Shown one piece after another: positions 1 through 11,299 of a DNA stretch of 64,000 nucleotides; the first letter of the stretch is position 1, and each line of letters opens with the position of its first letter. This DNA is from Haemaphysalis longicornis (taxonomy: Eukaryota; Arthropoda; Arachnida; Ixodida; Ixodidae), in the NCBI GenBank assembly GCA_013339765.2, contig JABSTR010001244.1, positions 3,534,001-3,598,000 of the forward strand, read 5' to 3'. Made by a program: the position numbers and the translations under genes. Under the pieces are notes generated by a model that was given only the letters and a program-made list of their open reading frames with translations, was not told the DNA's origin and ran no database searches.

Positions 1-119
1 TGTCAAGCTCGGTTGTTTAGAGTTAAAATTGGGGAGGAGGAGGAGGAGATGAAATTTTTGCTGCAACCCACGCTGTGAAGGTGGTTTTACTGCGAAGCTG
101 TAAACGACACCCGTGTGGA

Positions 120-1780
120 AGTGCCCGGTAATGTATAAAATCACCAATGATCAAAGGAGCCAGAAAGTAGCCAAGTCGCTACACTGAAATTGCCGTTGCC
201 ACGAGTCTCGAAAAGTTGCCCGTTTGGCCACAAATCGCCAGACCTGGCAAACCTGTTCGCGTGGAGGTCTATAGGCCTTTTCATGGGCTTGCTTTGACGC
301 CGTGCGCCTTCGCTGCAACGTCGGTTTGAGGGCCTGATCTGAAGGGCGTGCAGGCTCCCAAATTAATCGAGCACGCAGTCTCGGCGTTACTCGTCCCGAA
401 TCGGAGAAGCTCTGGGCGGCTCAGAAAGACCGCCGACGGCGGGAAAGTGCTGCTTGTTAGCCATCCACCTGCCGTAGTGTGCGCGACAAAGCGAAAGTAT
501 CTCTGCTTCTGGCCCTGTTTGAGACATCGTCGTGCAATGCAGCGCTGTGTCACAAGTGCGGCGTGACAGCCTGACGCAGCGCATCACGCGCTCGCAATCG
601 CTTCTCCTTTTCTTGGCGGGCTTTCCGCGAAAGTGATGCATTCTCTCTCCTCCGGCCGACCGCGCGTTTCTTTTGTTCCGTGCGCGGGCGGCGCCAGTGC
701 GTGCGGGAGTATAGGGCTCGGCGGGCCGTTAATTGCACCTTAATGGGGAGCGGCTACGTGGACGTTCTAATTAACGCCTCGTCGGCCGGAACGCGTTTGG
801 TGTGCGGGGCCCTTTTCGATCTGCTCTCCTGCCATGCTACGCGGTTGGTCGAGGCGGCGCCGGAGCGAGCTCTCGGCGCGTGTAATGCGACTCATGCATC
901 CGGGATCGGGTTTCAGCGCTTCTGTTCACTTCCCCTGTACTTTGTCAACAGACTTGATTACGAGAAACCTATTCAAGGGGGGTCTTAGCGCCAAAAAGAC
1001 GAGGACGGTGGCAGACGAGACAGGCGCTAAGAAGACGCAGAAACAAAACAGCCAACTGTACTATACTGGGTTACAACTCAAGAACGGCACCACCTCATGT
1101 AGTGTATCACTCCGCCAAAGCGCCGGACCCGTGACGTCAGTGCGCGCGCGTTTTGAAAGGGGTTTGCTATGAATGCGTGATATCGTCGGCCTTTTCTCAC
1201 GCAGTTTGTTTGTCGTCACTGGAGTCGTTTATAAGCATATTAAGTCCAAAAAATCACGGGAACGGCTCACGCCATGTTCAAAATATTCCCAGTAACGCCC
1301 TACTTACGCCGCGCGGAGAAACATCCGGCTGCGGTGATAAGGCACAGCGGCAACTTCGGGTGCCGTTCTTAAGTTGTCACTGAGTATAGAAAGGTACGTC
1401 AGTAAAACGTGCTGTTGGGCCAGTTGGTACATGTTGAGAGGGGGGCCTCAGCGCAAAAAAGACGAGGACGGTGGCAGACGAGACAGGCGCTTGGTTACGA
1501 GAAACCTATTGAATTGTAGGCTTAGCCAAACGGGCAACTTTTCGAGACTCGTGGCAACGGCAATTTCAGTGTGGCGACTTGGCTACTTTCTGACTCCTTT
1601 GATCATTGGTGATTTTATACATTTCCGGGCCCTTCCGAGGCCCAACTTTCCACAAAAAGGGTCTTATACGCCTATCTCGTCTGCTACTGTCCTCGTCTTT
1701 TGTTGTGTGTGTGCTAAGTCCCTTATTCAGTACCAACTGGCCCAACAGCACGTTTTATTAGAGTGCGAGAAACCTGTTTA
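120..1780. repeat. Nested direct and inverted repeat cluster
   Basis: Several segments of this stretch recur within it. Bases 120-228 are a near-perfect inverted copy (about 110 bp) of 1525-1636. A unit around GACGAGGACGGTGGCAGACG occurs at about 999-1018 and 1461-1480 in direct orientation and again, diverged, at 1669-1699 inverted. A short motif CGAGAAACCTATT follows or precedes these units at about 961, 1498 and (diverged) 1765. Together 1403-1490 and 1669-1757 form a foldback with arms of about 88 bp. No transposase or other protein can be recognised. It is probably a pile-up of one non-autonomous repeat family inserted in both orientations; the family is not identified. Confidence 0.7.
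1403..1757. repeat. Foldback repeat with about 88-bp arms
   Basis: The left arm (1403-1490) and right arm (1669-1757) are inverted copies. Both carry AAAACGTGCTGTTGGGCCAG at the outer edge and the GACGAGGAC unit at the inner edge. The loop contains the second copy of the 110-bp segment also found inverted at 120-228. This shape is typical of MITE-like or foldback elements. No clear target-site duplication was found, so the outer limits are approximate. Confidence 0.6.
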
Positions 1781-4700
1781 CCTTTGTTTTTTTTTTTTGC
1801 ACGTGGGTGTAACCAGTTCATGTGAAGAGCATTTTTTTTCCTTTTGTCGTTTTGTTATTCTAAATACCTTGTGCGTGAATTGAGCATTGTCAGCCAGAGA
1901 TTAAACAGAAGTAGTACGAAGGTAAATGCATTTCGGAGGCAAAACGCTGCACACGAACCGTCATTGTCCCCGCGCGTCTGTTGTTCTAAGTGCCGGCGAG
2001 AAGTGGCGCGGGAAGTACACGTCGTTCCCGATTTCACCACCTATGCAGGCAGTTGTAGGGAATTCGTCTTGTGGGGAACAAAAAAGCGTTATTGTCTCAT
2101 TCGCTTTGACGTCCGTCCTCAGCCGGTCGATTGGATACGACTGTTTCCAAGATGTTTCCAGGTTTTGTGACCAATTTGCCGACGAAATGGAGGACGTGCT
2201 GGGGCGGGAGAGCACTGTGCGTTGCACGGAGACCATACTTTTGGTCCCTTGTGTTGCCACGCCATGACTGGTGTATCTGGAGGCTGGGCTGAGCGGCGCA
2301 AACGTACACCGCTCCGAAGCGCGCTTGTTTCGTCAAAGTTTTTGGAAAAGCAAGTACGCACAGGCTGGGCGCATCGAGCCGCCTTACGGAGTTATTTGCA
2401 GCGCTTGTCCAAGGGCGACCGTCTAAAATCAGAAAGATTTTCGAGGCTACATGATGTGCGGCGCGAAATCTCGGCGACAGCCGAACTCGACGTGTTTCCC
2501 CGAGGCCGGTCGTGGTTGTTCCAGCAGCGCCTGACATGTGGCGGCAAAACATGCCTCGTTCCCCGACGCGCGTCGTGCTGCAGTCTGTGAACTGGCCGAG
2601 GACTTCATTCCACGTTTCAGCCGCTCGCAAGCGGATTTCCAAAAAAGGCTCCGATGCCGCCGCAGATTCTGCGTGGCGCACGCATGGGGAAAATTGCGTC
2701 CGTTGGCCGAACTCGGCCGCGCGAAACAGTACCCGGAGGGAAGAGCTTTTCTCGTTTGCCGGCTCGTCTCTCGGAGAGTGTAGCGGGACCTGAGGTTTTA
2801 TCTTTCGCTTCCTGGTAGCGGTGGCCGTTAATTGGGAACAGGAGCGGTGCTCGTCTGGCCTCTCTGCGCGCGGTGCCCTCGTCGCGCGGATCGCGGCGTC
2901 GCTCATCTCTGTTCTCGGTGAAACGTTCTCGGTGAAACCCTAGCGCTGCTCTAGCTGTTGCGTGGGCTGCAGGTATACAGTGGAGAGGCTTGTGCTGGGA
3001 CTGCCGCTGCAGCACGCCGTGCGGGCTTCCTTGGTGGCCGGCACTGTTCCGCGAAATCGCCCACCTCTCCTGGTAAATCCTTGAAACGTAGTCTACTTTT
3101 GTTGGAAAGGCCGACAAACTATCCTCGCGGAAGCGATTCGGCCATTATTTTTTTATCGGCGCTGTAGACCCCGACAGGAGAGCGACATTAGCGTCTGCGA
3201 AACCAAGAGTGAGGCACGCTTCTAGGGGGAGCGCGTTTCGGATCTTTGCTTCCTAGGGTAACGCCTGTGGAGGACCCCCTACTCCTTGCATTCGCTCTCC
3301 CAGTGCTTTTTGTGTCGTTCATTTGTGACTCGCTCTCGAAAGATTAGCCCTGTGCCTTGCTTCCGAGGAGTCGGCGGCCCCTCGAGAGCCGAGAAGGGAC
3401 GCTTCCGCGGTCCGGTTCGCTGCGCATGGTTTCTCGCTGGCGGTCCCTGGGAAACGGAACGAAACCGCGAACACACGGGGACAGACACAACAGGCGCCGC
3501 CGACACACGGCTAGCTTCCTGCTCCCGTTGGGCCCCCTTTTCTTTTTCGGTGTGTCTTTTGTTTTGTTTAGAGATGGCGACTCCTGGGAGTATCGTTTAG
3601 TCTCGCCGCCTATCTGCAGTCGTTGGGCACTAGTTCGAAATTAAATTGTGGGCACGGATGTTGCCGCCTGCATGTTGCCGTGCTTCGTTCGTTAGATATC
3701 AAGCGACTGCCGAGGGAAGTATCCTGGTGTTAGATATTTGGCGAGGACGCCGAACAATGGAAGGCGTTCCTCGTCAGCAAGGAGTCTACCGACTGGAATG
3801 GAAGCAGTATAGAAAAAAAAAAAAAGAAAAACATTGCTCGGTTTTTTCTGTGTTGTGTTCTTTATGTGTTTTCTCGCTATTCACTTTGCCGCCTTTGGTC
3901 CCTCAGAATCTGAGGTCTTGGACTACTTTAGAACTGCCGTCGCACGGACATACTGGAGACGTATAACTTATTCAGCCTTTCTCCCGTGTTTGTTTTACAG
4001 AAGGCGAAACCGGCAACCAGCAGCAGGAGCGGCCACCTCCAGGGGTCAAAAGGTTATTACTAACTTGTTCTTTGCATGTGGCACCAAACGAGCTCCCTGT
4101 TATCTTAAATGCCACCAGGAAACGGCCTAACGCAATGGACATGTTTGGGAGATCACTGCGAAATTAATAAGTGGACTCAGAAGCAGCCCTCGTGACGTTC
4201 TTACCAGGCATAAGAACCAGTGTCCAGTTGCCCGACGTGCCCGCTCGCAACCCCTCTCCTTTTGCGTCTTTTTTTCTGTCCGCGTTTCCACACATACCCG
4301 CGTTCGCATCGCCCAGCAGAGAGTGCATTTGCCGGCGTCATACCTTGCTGATTGCCGAGTTGCTAGTTTTTGCTATTAGCCTGCTAAAATTACTCGCGCA
4401 TGCTTCAGCAGTACATGTCTGTTCGCCGAGCTGCGGTAAACCGCACACAGTGGCCGGTAGACGTTACATTGCGCGTGCCTCTTAAGGGCACACTGATGTT
4501 ATGTGTAAACATTGCGGGACTACTTGCGCAAATCGAAGTCTGGAGTCCCTGGGACGTGTTTCTACCACTCTGAGTGTGTTCACGCGACTTTATTTAGTAG
4601 AAAAATGAATTTTAAGGGGACGCCCTCCTGTCTGTATCTTCCTTGCCGTTTCGTGTGACACTCGAACGAGATGGCTTGGCTTGGTTGCGCTACTGCGCTG

Positions 4701-5560
4701 CTCGCCGACCTTCCGACGGAGCCAGTCGGCCGGCCGCTGGTAGGTCGTCGCTATTCGTTCGCTCAGTCAAAACTAAGCCGTGAAAAGGTTTCTTACCGTA
4801 AGAATGTGGCTTCAGTTTGTCAGTTTGTACACTGTATCAAGCTTAGTCAAATCGATGAAGTTAAAGTAAAAAGCTCCAGCAAAAGCGTACATTTGACGCT
4901 TCGCTCTGCTCCGCTCACTTCGCTTCCCTGGAGCTGCAAGCTGCTTGTGCGTGTGTGACTGGTACGTGAGTAGAAAACCCATGACCGATAGAAGGCGGGA
5001 CAAGATTCAGCGAGGTTAACGTAGGTAATTAGGAAATACGATAAAGCGCAACTTTTATTGTAAACCGTAAAACGAAGGTACCGTGGGGAGCACTTTTTGC
5101 GCATGGTGAACTAGCACAGCGCTCAGTAGCACGACCACTTATTTGCGATCGCTTTTCCCGTGTCAGGAACGTAGCCCGTATAGTGATGGGATGTTGGTCA
5201 AGATTGGGGTACGCTTACTCCACCAGCATTATTCAAGAAAGGGTCATCTAGGCTGCCGGGAATGTCGAAAAAAAAAAATGAACAGCCTACATGTTCTTTC
5301 CCCATCATTTGTGGGCCGACTGGTCTACTGGATGTGGTGCGTAGCAGTGGCCATATTCCAAACCCCGATAGTGCGCGTCTTCTTTTTTAAGTTGGTTTCT
5401 TTTGTTTAGGTAATGCTTTCTGCACTCCATTCACCATCTCGCGCTGCAGCCTTCATTGCTCCGCGAGCGAGTTGACAGACTGCGTGCAGACTGGCAGTGA
5501 CGCGCTGGCGAGTTCTCGTTGGTGTGGTGTAGACAAAAGCACCGGCAGTTTGCAGGCATT

Positions 5561-5595
5561 GTGCCGAATCAGCCGACAGTCAGGTGATTCGGCAC
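5561..5595. repeat. Perfect-stem hairpin, 11-bp arms
   Basis: GTGCCGAATCA (5561-5571) is exactly complementary to TGATTCGGCAC (5585-5595), leaving a 13-nt loop. It stands alone in otherwise featureless sequence. It may be the core of a decayed palindromic element. No terminator or RNA-gene context was found, so a function is not claimed. Confidence 0.6.
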
Positions 5596-8500
5596 CAAAT
5601 CTCTTACGACGCCTCTTACGACACAGGGACGAGCCAGGCTAGCTTCAAAGGCGGGGACGAAGCACCTCGCGGTTGAGCGTCTCCACTCACGCGAATGGTG
5701 TTCAGCCACTGCGTACGCCTGGGCTAGTGAACGTTACGATTCTTAAGTGCTGGCAGGCATATTCGACCCATTCTACAGCCGAAAACATGCAGAAGCGCGG
5801 TATGCCGATTCCAGAAAGCACATAGAATGCCCAACCAGAGATGACGTTGGATGCCAAGCGTATTGTTGCACAGAACCGAAACTGAAACTGGTTTGAATTT
5901 CAACCTTGGACACCGTCCAATCACATCGCAGCTCGAATAGGCGTCACTGCTGTTGTAGCAGACGCCGCAAATGTCGTATGGTATTTCTTTTTTCAGGCTT
6001 TATAACTTAAACACGGCATTATCGACCGGATAAACGATGAAAAGTGTGTTTATTTCAGCTAGCCTATGCAATGCAATGCAAAAAAAAAAAAAAAAAAGAA
6101 GTTTGACAAGTTCCCTGTAGTTTCCCTTTAGGATTAGAATAGTGAGAAAAAGAACCCGTGTGCAGATCTAGTCACTTGAAAAAGCGTAGGTATACCTCTG
6201 GTTAAAGCGATTGGAGGACGTCGGGGATTACGCAGTTTTCGCATTCACAACTCGTGAGAGGTGCTTTTTGTGTCTCGTGAGTTTTTACACTTGCACATGT
6301 TACTGCGTCCCTGTGCTGGAACAGAGTATCCTCTGGTAGGTCTGATCAAAGCGACAATTTGCGCAAAAGGGAAAATCACACTTAACCAGCACGTTGCAGC
6401 GGGGCTTTGTGTAACCACGCTGAAAGGGCCAACACCTTGCGTTGCTGAACGTTGTTTCTTCTTCATTTTGCTTGTTTTAATAAATACTATTTCTAGGAAA
6501 ATTGCTCGTTTTTACCCCTTTAATTACGTCACCATTCGGTAAGCTCTTGCAGAGCACGTATCGCGTGCTTTTTTGTAAATCATGGGGAGCGAGATACAAG
6601 AAGAAGAAAGAACGAATCCGCCTAGATGGCCCGTGACGACGGCGCGAATGGGCTTACTTGCCGTGCCATCGAACGAGAGTGTCCTGCGCGAGAGGAGCGG
6701 ATTCAAATGAACGTTTGAGCACAGTGTTTTGAGCCGTTTGCCGAACTTGGTGGTTGCCTGGTGACTTTGCGGCAGCTGTGAGCCACTCTGTCTCCCCCTG
6801 ATCAGAAACGAGGAAAAAAGAAAAGAAAAAATGAACACAGAAGAAAATGAGTTCGCACGAGAACTGCTGGACAAACAAGGAATGTTAGTCTAGTCGTGGT
6901 CATGTGCCCTTTGAGCTACTTGTTTTTGGCGTTGTCGTTTTCTTCATGGTCGAATTGGGTCCCGAGTGAGGTAAAGGGCTTCTTGCGGCTTTTTTGAGAG
7001 TTTGCAACGATATCTCGTTAAAGTCGCTAAAGTGCACCTTCCCAAAAGTAGTTGGATGTCCGGTGCTTGGCCATGTTCCATCTGCCAAATGCTACGCTTT
7101 GTTTCTTGTGTGTGAGATTAAAATAAGCAATGAAATCGAAGGACGCTGAAAATAGAAAGCGCCGGGCTTACGTGTGTTTTTGTTTGTCATCGCCTGGCTT
7201 TCGAGACGAGGCTGGGCTACTTTTATCGAGTTTTCAGCTTTCCTTGTTTCGTTTTGCTTCCCCTCTGTTGTGCGAACTTCTTGCCGCGCAATCTAATCTA
7301 ACAGCCGGCCCTAATTGGAGCCCTCGTTGTTTGCCTGGTCGGGAAACGGAAGGGGGCGTACGCAGTTGGGGCGCCGCGTTTCCCGTTCGTCTGTGACACG
7401 AGCTGTGACGCCGGCTGGGCAAGAGCGTTCCGCGAAAGCGGAAGACTCGGCCTCTGCACTTCCTTCCCTCCGGCACCCTCGTGCTGGTGCGCGGCACTTT
7501 GACCTGCGTGCCCTGTTTCAGGCGCGCACCCTCGAACTTTGTATCCGAGGGACCGCATGTCTTTCTCCGCGAGGACCAACACCGTTATCAGCGGAAATTC
7601 GCCACTTGACTGTGGGCCATGAAGAAACTTGGGCTAAAGCGAGAATTCGGATAGAGCGATTTCGTTGTAACGAGTGTGCATGATGATTCCTCGTCTCAGT
7701 AACTCGGAGCTGTGAACTTTTCAGGCGTGCTTGAGAGCAGCTAGTCCTTCCATGTACGTCGCGCTGACGTTTCCCGTCAGCTTGGCGGCGCGATGGCTGT
7801 GAGAAGGTCGCGTTACCGCTCCTTACTTTGTGCGATGGCTCTTGAGGCGCGTAACACGCCGCCGGGCGGGTGCCATTTCTTTCGCCAACCACCAAACCGC
7901 TCGCGTAGGCTCTGCTGAGCCTTGGGACGCTGGGAAGTGTTTATCGCGTTGCTTGTGTAAAGTGCCGAGGATGGGGCCAGCAACGCTATAAAACGAGGTG
8001 CAACTTTCCGTCTCGTCGCAGCTCTTCTGGAAGTGCGGTTTCTCCGGGGTTACTCAGTGAAACGCAGAGTATTTTGGCACGGACAGTATTGAAGGCAAAA
8101 GGTTGCTCTGTGCGCCGTACCAACTTCAGCACGGTGCCGCACCAGGCTCCGGAACCATTGAAGCCATAAGCTCCGAATCTATGGGCAGCAAAAAACGGAC
8201 AGCGGCTTATACAAAAGTTATTTACAGTTCTGCACAGTACTTTCACAGTGTTCATATTGTAACGGCTTAACTTGGTCCAATGTCTGCCGCTACTGCAGCA
8301 TGCCGATCGGAGTGAAAAAGTCGAGGCGTTGAAGAGGGGGATGAGGTTAACTGATTTAATTTACGGGTAACATTGATGACATTTAGCACATAAGAATCAG
8401 AACGAATACACTTGTTACTTAAATGAGAAAGACAGTCAATAGATCGAGAGTACTTAGCGGGACATGGCTGACCAGATCTGGGTCTCCAGGCGGGAGGGCA

Positions 8501-10825
8501 CGACGACGAGCGGCAGAGCTTCGGAATGAGTCCTGGTGCAGGCCGCCCGCCGCCCCCAATAGCCGGAGGCGCCGCGTTATATTCGCTTCAAGCGGTCCGG
8601 TGGGGGACGTATTGGGGGAAAAAGCGCATCTTGGAGCGTGCGGACGCAATGGAACAAGGCTTTCTGCAGCCAATCGGGGAGACGCTTCTTAGCTCCAATC
8701 AGACATGTCCCCGCCAAAGTTAAAAGGAAAAAAATCAAACACAGAAGACACCAAGTTCAAACTCGAAGGCGCCCGTTTGGAGAACCATGCGTGTAAAGAA
8801 AGTAAGTTTAGACAAAACGCACTAAAGTAAACAGGGGAAAAAGGGGGAAGGTCGTCTGAAGAACCCTGGGGACACGGAGCCCGAACGCGACCAGCGCACA
8901 GGCCACGGGGGGAATGGAACGCCGCGGCCGCGGTAACAGAAGCCGTCGTCTCCTGGTCGGCCGACGGGCAAACACACGCGCCGGAGCCGTTTCTCAGAAA
9001 AAAGGGGGCCAGGGCCCAGCCGCGTCCGAAGCGCTTTCACACAAAACACTTTGTAGGAAGAGCCCCGGCGGCGGGAACAGAGCTCAAAATAACCAGAAAA
9101 CATCAAGAGACCTCCGCTTCGCGACAATATTCAAGTGCGAAAGTTTCACAATTTCCGAGCGGTCAGGCCTTCGAGCCAGGAAGCTGGGGAATAGAGATGG
9201 GGGTGGTTTGCGAAAAATTTAGAGCCGTTGCTATACCAGGTGTCAAAATTGTGTTAGGGACAGTTCACCACATATGTGATGGGCAGTTGGTGTTCAGTGC
9301 AGCGCGTACCTGCAACGTTCCGTTTTTGTCGTCGCGGCTTTTATTCTGTCACCGTCTGTTCGAAATCAGCGAAGCCCTTGTGCCAGCCGCACGAGGACGT
9401 GCGCCGCCAGTGGAGGAGAGCGGCGTCTCGCAATCGTGGCCCAGGTCGCGAGGGGTCGAACAACGTGGCCCCAATAGTCGGCCAGCCGGCGCGCTGCGTC
9501 GATAGCGGGACCGACGGAGCGGCGAAGGTCGGGCAGCGGTGCGCAGCCAGCTCCGTAATGCACTGTTAATGAGCCCGTATCGTCCCGTCCTCTATCTTCA
9601 TCGCTACGGCGGGTGTAGCCCGAATCAATTAATAGCGGCTCTTTGCGTAAAGCCGTAATTCTTTGAAAGGACAAATACTCGCTGGGTGGTCTCCCTCGCA
9701 GTTAAAAATGGAGCTTTGCGTTTGCTAAGGGGCGTCCGCAAGTCATGCTCTCTGTGACAGTGGGACGCCCAATGGCTCGGAGTCGGGCGATAGGAAGAAA
9801 ACTGGCGCTTCCCTTTTCGTTTGTCCCAATCTCTGGGAGTCAACAGCTCAGGCCTTTTCAGCGCGCGCAGCAGCATTTCGCTACCACGCACGGAGAGGCC
9901 GCGCTTCAGGGCCACTCCTGCTGTCGAAGCCGATGGCGGGCAACATGACGGGGAAGACGAATCCTAGCGGGCTAAACCAACACCGTGATCTAGTCGGGGC
10001 TGGCTAAACCCGCCAATGATGGGCCGGGGAACGATGCGAGCCCGGAGGGAAAATTGAATCCGGCCGAAGGTTCGCCTTGGCGTGCCAACAGCGATCCGCC
10101 GAGTCTGAGAGGGAAGCGAGGAGGAAGCCCTGTTTGCGTTGTGTAGCGCGGCGAGCCCAGGATCATCGTGACTAATCTCGCGCAGTGCCTGCCTCAACGT
10201 CGCGCGCCTCTTGTCACACGCACGCGCCTCCCGCGTTGTCGTCGAGAGCTTCGCTTGGCCGTCGCTGAGGTTGTCCTCCTTCCTTCCAGGCGCCACTCCG
10301 GTTTCCTCTGTGCAAAGCGAGCTGCCGCTTTCAGGTGTTCACGCCGGCGTTAATGCTTCCTCCCTCGGTTGACGGGCCGTGGCCGCACGAGCGTACGAGC
10401 GGCTGTCTCCGGAGCATGAACGAATGGAAGTCTCGCTATCGGAAGAGCGGCACTCATTAATCACCACCGGTGGCGGCTGTTTCCAGGACGGGCTGACTTT
10501 TTCTCTGGAACAGGGGCTGCTGACAAACAACTCCGACGTGAGCTCTCGCTCGGCGGGGGCCTTAACTGTCGGAGATGCCCCGGTGTCCGTCTCTGCGCCC
10601 CTTCGGAGCGACTGCGCAGCCGCATTGTCCTCCGCTCTCTTTTCGTAGCCCGTGCTTCCCCTTTCCCTCCACACGCCGGCGCCGGGGTGTCACGAAACGG
10701 ACCTCTCGAACCCTGCTGGCGTGTTGCGGGGCAGCAAGGTGCACGGAGCAGCGACCGCGGTGGACGTCTCGGAGGGGGAGGCTCTTCATTGTACGCGCCC
10801 TGCGTGCGCTGTTTCGCTGTCGCAG

Positions 10826-10845
10826 AAAAAAAAAAAAAAAAAAAA
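10826..10845. repeat. Poly-A run (20)
   Basis: An uninterrupted run of about 20 A. It may be a retroposed tail, but no poly-A signal or recognisable transcript body lies directly upstream and no target duplication is visible. Confidence 0.8.
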
Positions 10846-11044
10846 CTGATTGTGAGGCTGTACTTAGAATCGAAATGAGCAATGGTCCCTCAAGTTAGCA
10901 AAGCGCTAAGCGCAAAGCGCAAATAGCGGTCACGGTCGCTTGCACGGATAGGAATTCCGGGACCAGTTGCAATGAAACCATCACCTGGCACAGCGCTACA
11001 CGCTCTACACTTGAAAAGTATCTGCCTGTCAATCCGTCCGCCGG

Positions 11045-11130
11045 CGTGGTGTGGTGGCAGCGCGCCGGGTTCCTTGCGTACAATTGCGGGCGTCGGTGCT
11101 TCGATCCCTGCTGGTGGACGAAATTTTTTT
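11045..11130 (+). mobile_element. Degenerate tRNA-like SINE head (different family from the 60-kb SINE)
   Basis: A box A-like sequence (TGGTGTGGTGG, about 11050) is followed some 45 nt later by a box B-like CTTCGATCCC (11100-11109). After that comes GGTGGACGAAA and a T run. The order and spacing fit the tRNA-derived head of a SINE. The sequence after box B differs from the Ruka-like copies at 38, 47 and 60 kb, so this is probably a second family or a decayed tRNA pseudogene. Both boxes have mismatches to consensus, so it is unlikely to be active. Confidence 0.4.
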
Positions 11131-11194
11131 TTTCTGCGACTCTCGGCAGTTCGTCCTTGGGGAGTATCGGAACGGACCAACCGAGTGGCGGACT

Positions 11195-11285
11195 AACCGT
11201 TCGTCCCCTCACATTTAGTCCCCAAAGGGACTAATGATTGTGGCAAAGGCCGTTAGTCCCCCAAAGGACGAACTTTTAGTCCTTT
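11195..11285. repeat. Cluster of TTAGTCC half-palindromes
   Basis: TTAGTCCCCAAAGGGACTAA (11216-11235) is close to a perfect palindrome, and variants of GTTAGTCC, GTTCGTCC and TTTAGTCC with AAAGGAC occur on both sides through 11285. The block lies some 65 bases downstream of the tRNA-like head at 11.05-11.13 kb and could belong to the same element. Binding by a protein dimer is conceivable but not shown. Confidence 0.5.
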
Positions 11286-11299
11286 TTGCCTAAGAGTGT

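Larger units (their letters stand above)
1790..11030. other. Unrecognised non-coding stretch
   Basis: I see no supportable gene here. Open frames up to 269 codons exist (for example on the minus strand near 2.1-2.9 kb), but they overlap open frames on the other strand and have Arg/Ser/Cys-rich, motif-free translations. Visible landmarks are short A or T runs (about 1790, 3812, 6080-6097), a small hairpin at 5561-5595, and GC-rich, CpG-rich sequence from about 7.3 kb onward. Host promoter or intron DNA is possible, but nothing in the sequence shows it. Confidence 0.5.

Noticed and set aside
2097..2906. 269-codon minus-strand open frame
   Set aside because: Arg/Ala/Ser/Thr-rich and motif-free, with several conflicting frames; no splice-like or promoter context that can be defended.
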